64,000 nt of DNA from Hyphomicrobiales bacterium (GTDB lineage Bacteria; Pseudomonadota; Alphaproteobacteria; Rhizobiales; Beijerinckiaceae), in contig JAGWTA010000005.1 of assembly GCA_028869185.1 (NCBI GenBank), positions 1-64,000 of the forward strand, given 5' to 3'. Shown one piece after another: positions 36,702 to 50,300 of this stretch; the stretch's first letter is position 1, and every line of letters begins with the position of its first letter. The position numbers and the translations under genes were made by a program. The notes under the pieces are model-generated. The model was not told the origin of the DNA and searched no databases. It saw only the letters and a list, made by a program, of their open reading frames with translations.

Positions 36702-37667
36702 CTATGTCCCTGTCTTCGAGACCATCGAACGCGCGAGCTTCAACAGCCGGTCGGCAGCCGGATTGTTGTTCTTCGGCGACCACACGGCGCTGAACGGCAG
36801 GATTTCGTTGCGCATCGGCCTATAGCTGATCCCTGGAATCTGCATCGCCGTCGTCGCCTCGCTGGTCAGTGTTAATCCTCGCTCGGAAGAGACGAATGCG
36901 AGGAGATTGTCCCGCCCGACGAATTGCGCATTGATCTCCGGATGCTGGCCCAGGTCCGCCAGGTGCTGGACCAGATAGTCGCGGATCTCCTCGCCGGGCG
37001 CCGTATCGCTGACGATGAACTTTTCTCCCGTTAGGTCCGCCCATTTCAGCTCGTTGCGTTTGCAGAGCGGATGTTCATTCGGCAGCACCAGAAACACACG
37101 TTCGGACCAGAGTTGCTCGGTCTCGCATTCCGGCCAATGGGTCGTTCCGGTAATGAAGGCTACGTCGAGTCGAAGCTGCCGGATTGACGCGATATGTTCG
37201 GAAGGATTGCCGTCGATCAGTTCGACATGGACTCCAGGGTGCTCCTTCTCGAAAGCATGCAGAAGTTCGCGCAGAAAGCCGGAGGCGATCGAGGAGAAAA
37301 TGCCGGTTCTGATCCTTCCTTCTCGCCCGCGCCCGACGACGGCGGCGTCTCCAACTCCTTCCTGAACATGGCGAAGCGCGCGTTTCGCTCGCGGCAGAAA
37401 TCGTTCGCCGGCGCTTGTGAGCCGGACGCCCCAACTGCATCGCTGGAAAACGGCGACGCCGAGATGGCCCTCGAGATCGCGAATGCGGCGGCTGATCGCC
37501 GATTCCTGGACGCGCAGCGCAACGCTGGCCTTGCGGAAGCTGCCATGCTCGACCGCCGCTACAAAATAGCGCAGGTGCCGAAGTTCAATCGCCGAAATCT
37601 GTCTGCTATTCGCACAATCTCCGCACAGGGAGGCGGCAACAGCACTCCCTGCGCGGAACGTTGTCAT
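36702..37667 (-). CDS. LysR-family regulator at the trb/cargo boundary
   Basis: A 321-residue LysR protein. The winged HTH is at about residues 28-88 (LRHLRYFVAAVEHGSF, ESAISRRIRDLEGHLG) and the effector domain follows. It converges with the trb operon, a position where ICEs of this class often keep a LysR gene. Its ATG overlaps the stop of the CusF-like gene (ATGA at 37664-37667), so here it is translationally coupled to the metal operon. An N-terminal extension of about 27 residues contains two Cys. Effector unknown. Confidence 0.85.
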   Translation of the reverse strand: MTTFRAGSAVAASLCGDCANSRQISAIELRHLRYFVAAVEHGSFRKASVALRVQESAISRRIRDLEGHLGVAVFQRCSWGVRLTSAGERFLPRAKRALRHVQEGVGDAAVVGRGREGRIRTGIFSSIASGFLRELLHAFEKEHPGVHVELIDGNPSEHIASIRQLRLDVAFITGTTHWPECETEQLWSERVFLVLPNEHPLCKRNELKWADLTGEKFIVSDTAPGEEIRDYLVQHLADLGQHPEINAQFVGRDNLLAFVSSERGLTLTSEATTAMQIPGISYRPMRNEILPFSAVWSPKNNNPAADRLLKLARSMVSKTGT

Positions 37668-37897
37668 TTTGCCTTTTCTATTTTCGTGACAGTGAGACGA
37701 CCGTTGACCCTATCCGCCTCGAACTTCACCTTGTCTCTAACCTTTACCGCTTTCAGTATTTCCGGGTCGGCGACAACGAACATCTTGGTCATGCCATCCA
37801 TATCCAGATTCTTGATCGGCCCGTGCTTGAGCGTCACCTTGTTCTGGCATTGATCGATTTTGGTCACTTGACCTTCGGACAGCATGACAGCGTTCAC
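37664..37897 (-). CDS. CusF-like periplasmic metal-binding protein
   Basis: A 77-residue small beta-barrel of the CusF/DUF family that in Cus systems hands Cu(I)/Ag(I) to the RND pump. The ligand segment is KHGPIKNLDMDGMTKMF: H25, M33, M36 and M39 are candidate ligands. The Trp that caps the CusF site is replaced by Met and the second CusF Met is a Lys with Met one place on. No signal peptide is visible from this start, so export is uncertain unless translation begins upstream. It overlaps the genes on both sides at ATGA junctions. Confidence 0.8.
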   Translation of the reverse strand: MNAVMLSEGQVTKIDQCQNKVTLKHGPIKNLDMDGMTKMFVVADPEILKAVKVRDKVKFEADRVNGRLTVTKIEKAK

Positions 37898-38361
37898 GTC
37901 TTGCCCTCCTCACGCAGCCGCTTGTAGAGGGCTTCGACGGCATCGGAAAAATCCAGCGACGTATTTTTCGCGCAGTGATCTTCCAGAAACTGCAGTTGAT
38001 TGACGAGGCCGAAGGTTGCGGGATTGAGATCCAACTCCTCATCGATGCCGGGAGGCCTGCTCAGGATGATTCCGCTCATGTAGCCTTGAGCCCACGCCAG
38101 ATAGTCTCTCCGAACCAACGGCTTCGATCTGACGTCATCGTTGAACTGGCGACATGTCGCAGCGCCCAAGCCGACAATTTTTGCCTTTGGCGCTTCCGCC
38201 CGCAGGTCCCGCCCTGCGTCGACTGCAAGCAACGCAATCGACGACAGGGTCAGTACACGGAGCAAGCGGCCGACGCTCCGGCCGGCGAGCCGTGCGAATT
38301 TGGTCGCAGTGCGGATGCGGCAGCACGATGCTGCGTTTCCAATCACCATTCGATCCACCAC
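37894..38361 (-). CDS. Hypothetical exported protein in the czc operon
   Basis: A 155-residue protein with a basic N-terminus and a hydrophobic stretch near residues 33-46 (LLRVLTLSSIALLAVDA) that may be a signal peptide. The mature part has two Cys (GLGAATCRQF and FLEDHCAKN) that could form a disulfide, and helical segments (YLAWAQGYMSGIIL). Its stop overlaps the start of the CusF-like gene. Family not recognised; a periplasmic accessory role is inferred from context only. Confidence 0.6.
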   Translation of the reverse strand: MVDRMVIGNAASCCRIRTATKFARLAGRSVGRLLRVLTLSSIALLAVDAGRDLRAEAPKAKIVGLGAATCRQFNDDVRSKPLVRRDYLAWAQGYMSGIILSRPPGIDEELDLNPATFGLVNQLQFLEDHCAKNTSLDFSDAVEALYKRLREEGKT

Positions 38362-38386
38362 GGGATTCGGCTCACGATCGGCGCTC

Positions 38387-42314
<3,928 letters not shown>

Positions 42315-42322
<8 letters not shown>

Positions 42323-43262
42323 TGTCTCCCGATCCTTTCCCAAGTTCAGCCTTGATGATGAAACTGTTCTGCGCGGCATAGACGTCGCCTTCCAGCACGC
42401 CGAAGGTGATTTCGACGAACTGCGGATCCCGCTCGCCGACCTCGACATCCCGTGCTTCGAATTTCCCTCCGTTGCGGACGAACACGACCGTGCGATTCTC
42501 CCAGGTCTGTAGCGCCGACGACTTCACTGCTACGCTTACCTGCTTCGCAGACAGGGTCAGCCGGCCCGTGATGAACAACCCGGGACGCAACCGCTGTTTC
42601 GAATTCATCACCACAGCTCTGGCAATCGCGCTCTGGGTGTCGCTGCTGCCAACCGGCGACAAATACGAAACCTTGGCCTCGATCGCGGGGCCGCCGTCGG
42701 CGGGATCGATGAACACCTGGTCGCCGATGCTGACCCGCTTCAGGTCGCGGCGGTAGACGGAGAAGTCCACCCACACGTTCGATAGGTCTGCGACGACGAA
42801 GGCCGGTTTCTGCTCGGAGACGTACTCGCCCAAGGTCGTCTGGCGATCGATCACCGTACCGCCGAGCGACGCCTTCAATTCATACAGCGTTAGGCTCTGA
42901 TTGCTCTCGATGACAGCTAGGACATCGCCCTTTTGGACCACGTCGCCGATGCGTTTGCGCACGTCGCGAACGATCCCCGGAAATCGGGGCGTGACTTGCA
43001 CCAGCGATTCCTGGTTGGGCTGGACCATTCCGTTCAGTAATAGGCTGTCGCGCAGCACGCCGGACGATGCTTTCGCAAGCTCTATTCCTGCCGTCTCGAT
43101 CTTGGCATCGCTCAGTGTGACGCTGTCGGCATGCTCTTCCTTTTCGGTCTTTTCTGTTGGGGTTGGTTTCGGCGCCGCGGGCGTCAGCATCTGATAGCCG
43201 CCGTAAACAAGCGCGGCGGCGATCAGAATGAACATGGAATAGCGGACAATAGCCTTCATCAT
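42315..43262 (-). CDS. czcB: CzcB-type membrane-fusion protein
   Basis: Periplasmic adaptor of 315 residues linking CzcA to CzcC. An N-terminal membrane anchor (residues 5-27), a short His/Glu-containing linker (KEEHADSVTLSD), a barrel-sandwich hybrid domain (VTPRFPGIVRDVRKRIGDVV, ASLGGTVIDRQTTLGEYV) and a beta-barrel domain are seen. The alpha-hairpin is very short, as in many HME-type adaptors. It overlaps czcC and the PII-like gene. Confidence 0.93.
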
Positions 43263-44530
43263 CGGGAACTCTGGTGCGTGAGCGAAAACGGATTGCCGAC
43301 GAGACCTTCGATCGTGGCCACGGCGATATGGAAATTCTGCAGGGCCTCCTGTTCGCGCAGCAGCGCCTGCAACAGCGATCCCCGAACGTCGAGCAATTCG
43401 AGCAGGGTGAAGCGGCCCTGCGAGTAGCCGTTGAGGATCGTCTCGGCGGCGCTGCGGGCGTTGGGAATGACCGACGACCGCAACAGCTTGAGCTCGGCCA
43501 GGGCACCAGTCAGAGTATCGTAGGCGCGGCCGGCGATGCTGAGCAGCACCAGCTTGTTGATCGCCCGCTCCGCATCCGTCTTCGCGAGCGCCTCATGTGC
43601 CGCGATGATGTTACCGGTGTTTTGGTCGAAGACCGGAAGCGGGATCGAAACGCCAAGTCGCACCGCGTTGTCGTTCGTGTCCTGGTAATGCCGCCAGCCG
43701 GCCGAAATGCGCAGGTCCGGAATGGCCTTCAGCCGGGCGATAAGGAGTTCGGCATTGCGCTGCGCGGTGACAGCGGTCCAGCGCGCCAATTGCGGATTGG
43801 CGTCGATCGCCTGGAGTACGGCGTTGAACGGTGGCGGCTGACCGGTACTTGCCAGCCGTCCCACGGCTTTGCCGAACTGCGGGCTGGCATCCCCCATTAG
43901 GACCGCGAGATCGCGACGCGCCGTGGCCAGCAGCGCTTTGGCGCGTTCCCGTTCGACCCGGAATAGGTCGGCGGCGACCTGCGCCCGCAGCGTTTCGGCA
44001 GGCGAGGACGCGCCCTCCTGGACGCGTTTTTGCAATAATGGAATCAGCGGATCGAAGCTCGCGATCTGCTCATCGAAGATCTCGATGCGCCGCTGCGCGC
44101 TGATGATCGTGATGAAGGCAATCGCTGTTTCGGACAGGACTTCCAGCCGCGTCGCTCGCCGCTGCCAGACGGCCATGCCGATGCCGGCCTCGCCGGCCGC
44201 AACGCGTGCTTCCCGCTTGCCGCCCAGTTCGACGAGTTGGCTAAGCTGCAGGGTCGTCTCGGCCGACCGAACCCCTTTGTACGGCCCCGTTCCGAGCGCG
44301 TTGTCGAGTTCGAACGAGGCCTCTGGGTTGGGAAGCGCGCCGGCTTGAACGCGGAGGCCGCCCGCGATGCCGATATCACGCTCGGCCGCGGTCAATCGCG
44401 GATTCGCAGCCAACGCACGCTGTAATGCCTGCGGCAGCGAGATGGCGCGCGAAGAACGTTCGGCAGCCTCGACGGGAACTATTATGAGCAGTGCGCACGT
44501 CAGGCGCACGGCCACTCGAACCAAAAGCAT
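43259..44530 (-). CDS. czcC: CzcC-type outer-membrane efflux protein
   Basis: TolC-like outer-membrane channel, 423 residues. Signal peptide (VAVRLTCALLIIVPVEAAE), then paired OEP repeats with long helices (SLPQALQRALAANPRLTAAE; RTQL-type periplasmic helices). First gene of the czcC-czcB-PII-czcA-accessory run; the stop overlaps czcB. No separate promoter is obvious in the 62 bases upstream. Confidence 0.93.
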   Translation of the reverse strand: MLLVRVAVRLTCALLIIVPVEAAERSSRAISLPQALQRALAANPRLTAAERDIGIAGGLRVQAGALPNPEASFELDNALGTGPYKGVRSAETTLQLSQLVELGGKREARVAAGEAGIGMAVWQRRATRLEVLSETAIAFITIISAQRRIEIFDEQIASFDPLIPLLQKRVQEGASSPAETLRAQVAADLFRVERERAKALLATARRDLAVLMGDASPQFGKAVGRLASTGQPPPFNAVLQAIDANPQLARWTAVTAQRNAELLIARLKAIPDLRISAGWRHYQDTNDNAVRLGVSIPLPVFDQNTGNIIAAHEALAKTDAERAINKLVLLSIAGRAYDTLTGALAELKLLRSSVIPNARSAAETILNGYSQGRFTLLELLDVRGSLLQALLREQEALQNFHIAVATIEGLVGNPFSLTHQSSR

Positions 44531-44592
44531 ATTACCGACCTGAATAGCGAAAAGACTACAACGCGACTGAGTTGCGCGCTGCGGCTAAGGCT

Positions 44593-44949
44593 TCAGATCA
44601 GATGTTTGGGGGGTGGCAACTCCGGCAGGCGCGCTTCAAGGTCAACAGCAGTGTCGCTTGAGAACGACATTTGCAGGGACATGCTGGCCGGTATGTAGAC
44701 TAACGCGGCTACGGGCACGGTGATGGGGGCGCAAGTGGGACAATGCTCGACCACCGTCGGGGCCTTTTTCGAGCCTTCGTCGGCCTTGTCAGAAGCGGCA
44801 CTTATGCTGGTCGAGACGAGGGTTTCCTCCGCGCACGCAATCTCGCCCGCAAATCCAACCACCAGATATACCGCAGCAAGGAACGCCATCAGCACCCGGC
44901 GAAAAGCCGATGCCCGGGTCGTCCCTCTCTGGGTAGATGTTCGCTTCAT
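44593..44949 (-). CDS. CzcI-like small protein upstream of czcC
   Basis: A 118-residue protein with one N-terminal hydrophobic segment (LMAFLAAVYLVVGFAGEIAC), a periplasmic EHCPTC motif and a hydrophobic patch (ITVPVAALVYIPASMSL), ending in ELPPPKHLI. Small proteins of this shape, with a His/Cys motif and Pro-rich end, precede czcC in many operons (CzcI or DUF2946 type) and are suspected regulators or sensors. Assignment is by pattern and place only. Confidence 0.55.
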   Translation of the reverse strand: MKRTSTQRGTTRASAFRRVLMAFLAAVYLVVGFAGEIACAEETLVSTSISAASDKADEGSKKAPTVVEHCPTCAPITVPVAALVYIPASMSLQMSFSSDTAVDLEARLPELPPPKHLI

Positions 44950-45027
44950 CGAGGCCTGCAATATCAAGTTTCAGGGCGCAACACTACCACGATTTTAGGG
45001 CACGAAGCGCCGCCCTTCACATCGGCG

Positions 45028-45918
45028 TCATTGGTGTCGGGCCCGAGCCGCCGGCGCAAACACTGCCAATGCTAGCGGCAGCAATGTGAACCTGGCGGGC
45101 GTGAAGGTCGTAATTTCACCGTCGGTATTGACTGGGAGCGGAGGGTCCGTGTGGACTTCAAGAGGCCCTGAGCTGCAGAAAGCCCGCATGCCGCCCAAAT
45201 TTCGGTTACGCCCGCGTCGAAAGGCAGCCAGGAAGAGCGGCCATTGCCAAAATTGTCGCGGCGCAACACTGTAGAAATCCAAGCATTGGTCGTCGATTGC
45301 CGCTGCCTCGTAGACGGCCATGCCGCCGCCGTAATACACGCCATTGCCGACAGCGATCTGCAAGCTTCGAAGTTGAATGGTGCTGTCAGTAGTAACGACT
45401 TCAGCTGCAAAGGGCCTCATATAGATTGCGGTTTTAACCGCCGCTAGCGGGTAGCTAAGCCGCCCCAAATGCCGTTTGAGGTTACCAGTCATCCTACGCG
45501 CAAGTTCAACGCTTAGCCCCATGCTCGCAACGTTGAGGAAGAACTGGTCATTGACTTGGCCGACATCAATCCGGCGCTTGTAACCTGCGGTGATAATTGT
45601 AGCCGCCGCTACTGGGTCAATCGGAATGCAAAGTGTCCGAGCAAGGTCATTTGTCGTGCCGAGTGGCAATATGCCAAGCGGCAGTCCAGTATTCACCAAG
45701 CTGGAGAGAGCCGCGTTAACTGTTCCGTCGCCGCCGCCGACGATCACACAATCGACTTCTTGTGCTCTGCGGGCGATCTCGTGCCTCATCTCTTCCGGTT
45801 TGTGGCACAGGCTTGGTGTGAGCGTGATCCCGCCGACCTCAAGTTGTCGAACGGCGTCATTCGCCGCGCGACCGCTCCCGTTGCGACTCCGCGGATTCAA
45901 GAACAAGAGCGCACGCAT
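45028..45918 (-). CDS. Diacylglycerol/lipid kinase family protein
   Basis: A 296-residue ATP-dependent lipid kinase of the DagK/YegS type. Core motifs: MRALLFLNPRSRNGSGRA, VIVGGGDGTVNAALSS and ILPLGTTNDLARTL. The C-terminal domain has VGNGVYYGGGMAVYEAA. The start at 45918 is the conserved Met; the frame is open to 45996. On a metal island it may remodel lipids or undecaprenol, but no link is shown. Confidence 0.88.
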   Translation of the reverse strand: MRALLFLNPRSRNGSGRAANDAVRQLEVGGITLTPSLCHKPEEMRHEIARRAQEVDCVIVGGGDGTVNAALSSLVNTGLPLGILPLGTTNDLARTLCIPIDPVAAATIITAGYKRRIDVGQVNDQFFLNVASMGLSVELARRMTGNLKRHLGRLSYPLAAVKTAIYMRPFAAEVVTTDSTIQLRSLQIAVGNGVYYGGGMAVYEAAAIDDQCLDFYSVAPRQFWQWPLFLAAFRRGRNRNLGGMRAFCSSGPLEVHTDPPLPVNTDGEITTFTPARFTLLPLALAVFAPAARARHQ

Positions 45919-46023
45919 TTTATCTGGGCGATGGTCCACCGTTACTTCCTCGAAGGTCAAATTGCAGTAAGCTAACGTGCAGAGATTCGACCACACCGCC
46001 CATCAAATGCGGCCGCGTGCGCA

Positions 46024-46728
46024 TCAACCAATCGCTCCCAGCGCCGGAAACGTCGTCAGCATCCAAATTGCGATTTCCTGCAATCTGCCGGTCATCAGCA
46101 GGACGCCAACACCGATCATAATGGCTCCCCCGCCGATATTCAGTGCGACACCGAAGCGGCGCATGCGCTTTAGTGCGGCGGCGGCGTTTCCCATGAGAAT
46201 GGCCGTGAGAAGAAACGGCACGCCGAGTCCGAGACCGTAAGTTCCGAGAAGAATCGCGCCATTGCCCGACGAGGTCGCGGTCACCGTGAGGATCGAGCCT
46301 AACACCGGGCCAATGCATGGCGTCCAACCGAAGGCAAAGGCCACGCCCAGCAGGAAGGCACCGACCGGTCCGTTGACCTGGCGCGGCCCATTCCATCGGT
46401 GGTCGGCCATCAGCATCGGGAGGCGGAGGAGCCCGGTCATCGCCAATCCGAAGACGATGACCAGAGCCCCACCGATCAAGTTGGTTTCCGTCTGGAAGCG
46501 TTGGAGAACGCCGCCAAGGGCCATCGCGCTGATTCCAAGCAGCACGAAGATGGTCGTGAACCCAAGCACGAACAGGAGCGCCGGGCGGAAGATGTGAAGC
46601 CGGGATACCGCACCGCCGCTGCCGGTCGCGCCGGCTCCACCAGCAACATAGGACAGGTAGCCCGGCACGAGGGGCAGGACGCAGGGAGAAAGAAAGGAGA
46701 TAGCGCCAGCGGCCGCCGCTGTCGCCAA
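46024..46728 (-). CDS. ccdA: CcdA-type thiol-disulfide transporter
   Basis: Inner-membrane protein that passes reducing equivalents from thioredoxin to the periplasm. It has about 234 residues with the reactive Cys in SFLSPCVLPLVPGYLS and TPCIGPVLGSI and six or so TM segments. The only usual start in this frame is a TTG at 46728; similarity would continue about ten codons further, to the lspA stop at 46761, so the true start may be non-standard or the 5' end is worn. It follows lspA directly. Confidence 0.85.
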   Translation of the reverse strand: MATAAAAGAISFLSPCVLPLVPGYLSYVAGGAGATGSGGAVSRLHIFRPALLFVLGFTTIFVLLGISAMALGGVLQRFQTETNLIGGALVIVFGLAMTGLLRLPMLMADHRWNGPRQVNGPVGAFLLGVAFAFGWTPCIGPVLGSILTVTATSSGNGAILLGTYGLGLGVPFLLTAILMGNAAAALKRMRRFGVALNIGGGAIMIGVGVLLMTGRLQEIAIWMLTTFPALGAIG

Positions 46729-46760
46729 GCCGAGCAGGGATATATCCGGCGCGACCGTCC

Positions 46761-47285
46761 TCAGCGCTTTCCGTTACTGGACCCTTCCTGCGCGCGGAGC
46801 GCCGATCGGGATGAAGAAAGTGATCCCGCCAAGAGGAGCGCGACGCCAGTGCTGATCGCAACGTCCGCCATGTTGAAGGCAGGCCAATGCCAGTTGCCGA
46901 CGTGAAAATCGAGAAAGTCGGTCACCACGCCTTGATGCACGCGGTCAACGATGTTGCCGGCGCCGCCGCCGGCTATCAAACCGAGAGCCGTGGCTTCAAC
47001 AATCCTGTGGGTCCGCATTGCCCAAACGAGAAGACCGACCGTGATCGCCACTTTGATCCCGGCAAGAACCAGCGGACGCTCGAGAAAAATATCTTGGAAC
47101 ATGCCGAAGCTGACGCCAGTGTTGAAGCCGAGCGTCAGGTTCAAAAAGGGCGTAACCTCGATCGTGCGCGGCGAGACCATGGCGACATTTAGGATCAACC
47201 ACTTTGTAGCGACATCGAGCAGAAGCGCGGCGGCAAGTCCGCCACCAACCCATATCGCGCGATCTCGACGGGAGCTTCCGGCCAC
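46761..47285 (-). CDS. lspA: Lipoprotein signal peptidase (PbrC-like)
   Basis: Aspartic peptidase that cleaves prolipoproteins, 174 residues, four TM segments. Conserved motifs are FNTGVSFGMF, IAGGGAGNIVDRV (first catalytic Asp) and FNMADVAIS (second). Mobile metal islands often carry an LspA next to a lead/zinc ATPase, where it is called PbrC; here it is 83 bases after the P-type ATPase. The host surely has its own essential lspA, so this one is an accessory copy. Confidence 0.9.
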   Translation of the reverse strand: MAGSSRRDRAIWVGGGLAAALLLDVATKWLILNVAMVSPRTIEVTPFLNLTLGFNTGVSFGMFQDIFLERPLVLAGIKVAITVGLLVWAMRTHRIVEATALGLIAGGGAGNIVDRVHQGVVTDFLDFHVGNWHWPAFNMADVAISTGVALLLAGSLSSSRSALRAQEGSSNGKR

Positions 47286-47368
47286 GACAATTCCTCATAT
47301 TATTGGAGTTCAGGTCGGCATTTCTCTGCCGGCAGCGGCCGCCCCAACACAAGGCGACTGCTGTTAAT

Positions 47369-50300
47369 TCAATGCGCGGGTGCGGGGCTAGCCGCAGCAG
47401 AATGCCCGCGCTCATCTGTCCGAACCTTTGCGCCGCCGGTTGGGCCACCTTCCGTCTGGCGCTGTCCACGATTGAGAAGGCGCAACCCGTTGGACACGAC
47501 CAGCAGAGATGCGCCGACATCGGCGGCGATCGCGCCCCAAAGCGACGCGAGACCGATTATGGTCAGTACAGTGAACAATAGCTTCACCGCGATCGAGAAG
47601 GCGATATTTTGTCGAATAACGGTGAGCGTGGCTCGTGAATGACGCACCAGCCAGGGCAACCTCGAAAGATCATCCGACATCAGCGCAACGTCGGCGGTTT
47701 CAATGGCCGCATCGCTACCCATCGCGCCCATGGCAATGCCGAGATTGGCGCGGCCCATGGCAGGAGCGTCGTTGACTCCGTCGCCCACCATCGCGACCGC
47801 GCCATAGCGCCGAACCAGGTCTTCGACGGCGGCGACCTTATCACCGGGCAAAAGTTCCGCGCGAACCTCGTCGATGCCTGTCTGCTTGGCAATCGCCTCG
47901 GCGGTGGCCCGATTGTCGCCTGTCAGCATCACGACCTTTTCGATGCCAGCACGATGGAGTGCGGTTACGATGTCCTTGGCTTCAGCCCTCACAGCGTCGG
48001 CGACGGCGATCAGTCCCCAGACCTCCTGGCTGTCGCCGACCGCGACAATGGTACGGCCAGCCCAGGAAAGAGCGTCGGCCCGCTCCAGAATGGCCGTCGA
48101 GCTGATCGCGCGTTCATCGAGGTAGCGACGCGACCCGAGCCAGACTTCGCGACCGGAAACGCGGCCGGTCATGCCGCGCCCCGTGATGGCCTGGACCGCC
48201 TCAGCCGGTTGCGTGGCGATCCCACCTTCAGTTGCCCTTGCTAGAATAGCGCGCGCTATCGGATGCTCGCTGCGGGCCTCGAGGGCCGCGGCCAGCCTAA
48301 GAACGTCCCCTTCGCTGCGATTACCGAGCGCCACGATCTCCACAACCCGCGGACGCCCTTCGGTGAGCGTTCCAGTCTTGTCCATGGCGATTGCCTTCAG
48401 GCGCGCCGGCGTTTCGAGATGGACACCACCTTTCACCAGGACGCCCTGCTTTGCCGCTCCGGCGAGGGCGGCCACGATCGTCACCGGTGTCGAGATTACA
48501 AGGGCGCACGGGCAAGCGATCACCAGCAGCACGAGGGCGCGATAGAACCAAACCTCCCAGCCACCGCCAAGCAACAGCGGCGGCACCAGAAAAATGGCGA
48601 TCGCCAGTGCCATCACGACCGGGGTGTAGATCCTGGCGAACTTCTCGACCCACTGCTCGCTGGGTGCGCGTCGGCCCTGCGCGGAGCCGACCATGCGGAT
48701 GATCTGCGCGAGCGTGGTGTCGTTTGCGGCCTTGGTGGTCACGACATCGAGCGCGCCTTCACCGTTGATGGTGCCGGCAAAGACCTCGTCCCCCTCGGAC
48801 TTGAAAACGGGAACGCTTTCGCCGGTGATCGGCGCCTGGTTGACCTCGCTCTCGCCAGCGGCCACCCGGCCGTCGAGAGGAACCTTGTCGCCGGGTCGAA
48901 TGATGATGTGAGCGCCGACACGGACCTCGGCGGCCGGAATGTCACGCTCGGTCCCGTCTTCGAGCTTGATGCGCGCTGTCGGCGGCGCGAGCTCCATGAG
49001 AGCCGCGACCGCACGCCGCGCCCGGCCGAGGCTCCAAGCTTCGAGCGCCAGAGCCAGCGCGAAGAAGAACGAGACGGTTGCAGCTTCGAACCAGGCGCCG
49101 ATGCCGATCGCGCCCGCGACGGCAATCACCATCAGGAGATTCATGTCAGGGCGCAGTCTTCGCGCCGCAAACCATGCCTTGGGAGCGACGTAGCGCACGG
49201 CACAGAGCACCGCGAGCGAATAGAGGATGATGCTCGGCAGCGGCGTCGCGCCTACAGCGTGTTCGCCGGCCTCGAAGGCAGCGATAATCCCGCCTGCGAG
49301 CCAGGCATGCACCGCAAAGCCGAGCGCGGCGAAAACGCCGCTTGCGCCTGTCAGCCACGACTGAATACGCCGCCGGCGTTCTTCTGCCTGCGCGGCTTCG
49401 CTGGTCACGCCTTCGGTCCATGGCTCTGCGCGCAGACCTGCGCGAGAGACGGCTTTCTCGATGCGAGCTTCCAACGCCGCGTCGGGTGTAATGTCGATCG
49501 ACATGCGGCCGTTGAGGAGGTCAAAGGCGAGCCTGTCTTCGCCGACGAGCGGACCGACTTCACGCTTCAGCGCGGCGATCTCATCGGCACAATCCATGCC
49601 GTGGATTCGATAGACGACGCCGCCAGGCAGATTGGTTGGGAGCGGCAGGCTAAGGGCTTCTTGCACCTCGGCCGTGCAACTGCACGCGGAGCCTGCGGCA
49701 TCGCAAGTTGCCGGCTCAGCAACGGATGGCGACGACCACGGCTCAGCTCGCATCCCCGTTCGCGCGACGGCCTGCTCGATCTGCTGGAGTGTTGCCCGGT
49801 TCTGGGGTGCAACGGTCATTGCGCCCTGCGCAGTGTCGAATGCGAGGTTGTCTTCGCCGACGAGCGGTCCCAGTTCCCTGGTTAGAGCAGCCACCTCGTT
49901 CTTGCAGTCGAGGCCGTGCACGCGCAGAAACACGGCTTCATCGGAACCATCTCCGACGAGAGAGCCGGACATTCCGGTCTTTGAGAGGCCGCGCAAGAAT
50001 TCGTCGATCGAAGTACGCTGTCGAGGCGCGACCGTCATCAACCCCTTTGTCGTGTCGAAGGCAAGCCGGTCCTCGCCGCCCACCAGTGGACCGATTTCGC
50101 GCTTGAGGATCGCGACCTCGTTCTTGCAATCGAGCCCTTCGACCTTGAACAGCCACGCAGATGCCGTCGGCTTGTCCGACTGCGGCAACAGCTTGGCTTG
50201 CATCCCGGTGGAGGCGACCGCCTGTTCGATTGCGCCGAGAGCCGGGGCGCTCTGACCCACCACCTCCATGACGCCGCCCTTGGTGTCGAACGACAACTTG

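Noticed and set aside
36624-36875. 83-codon plus-strand frame after the DUF2274 gene
   Set aside because: It overlaps the end of the LysR gene on the other strand and has no recognisable features.
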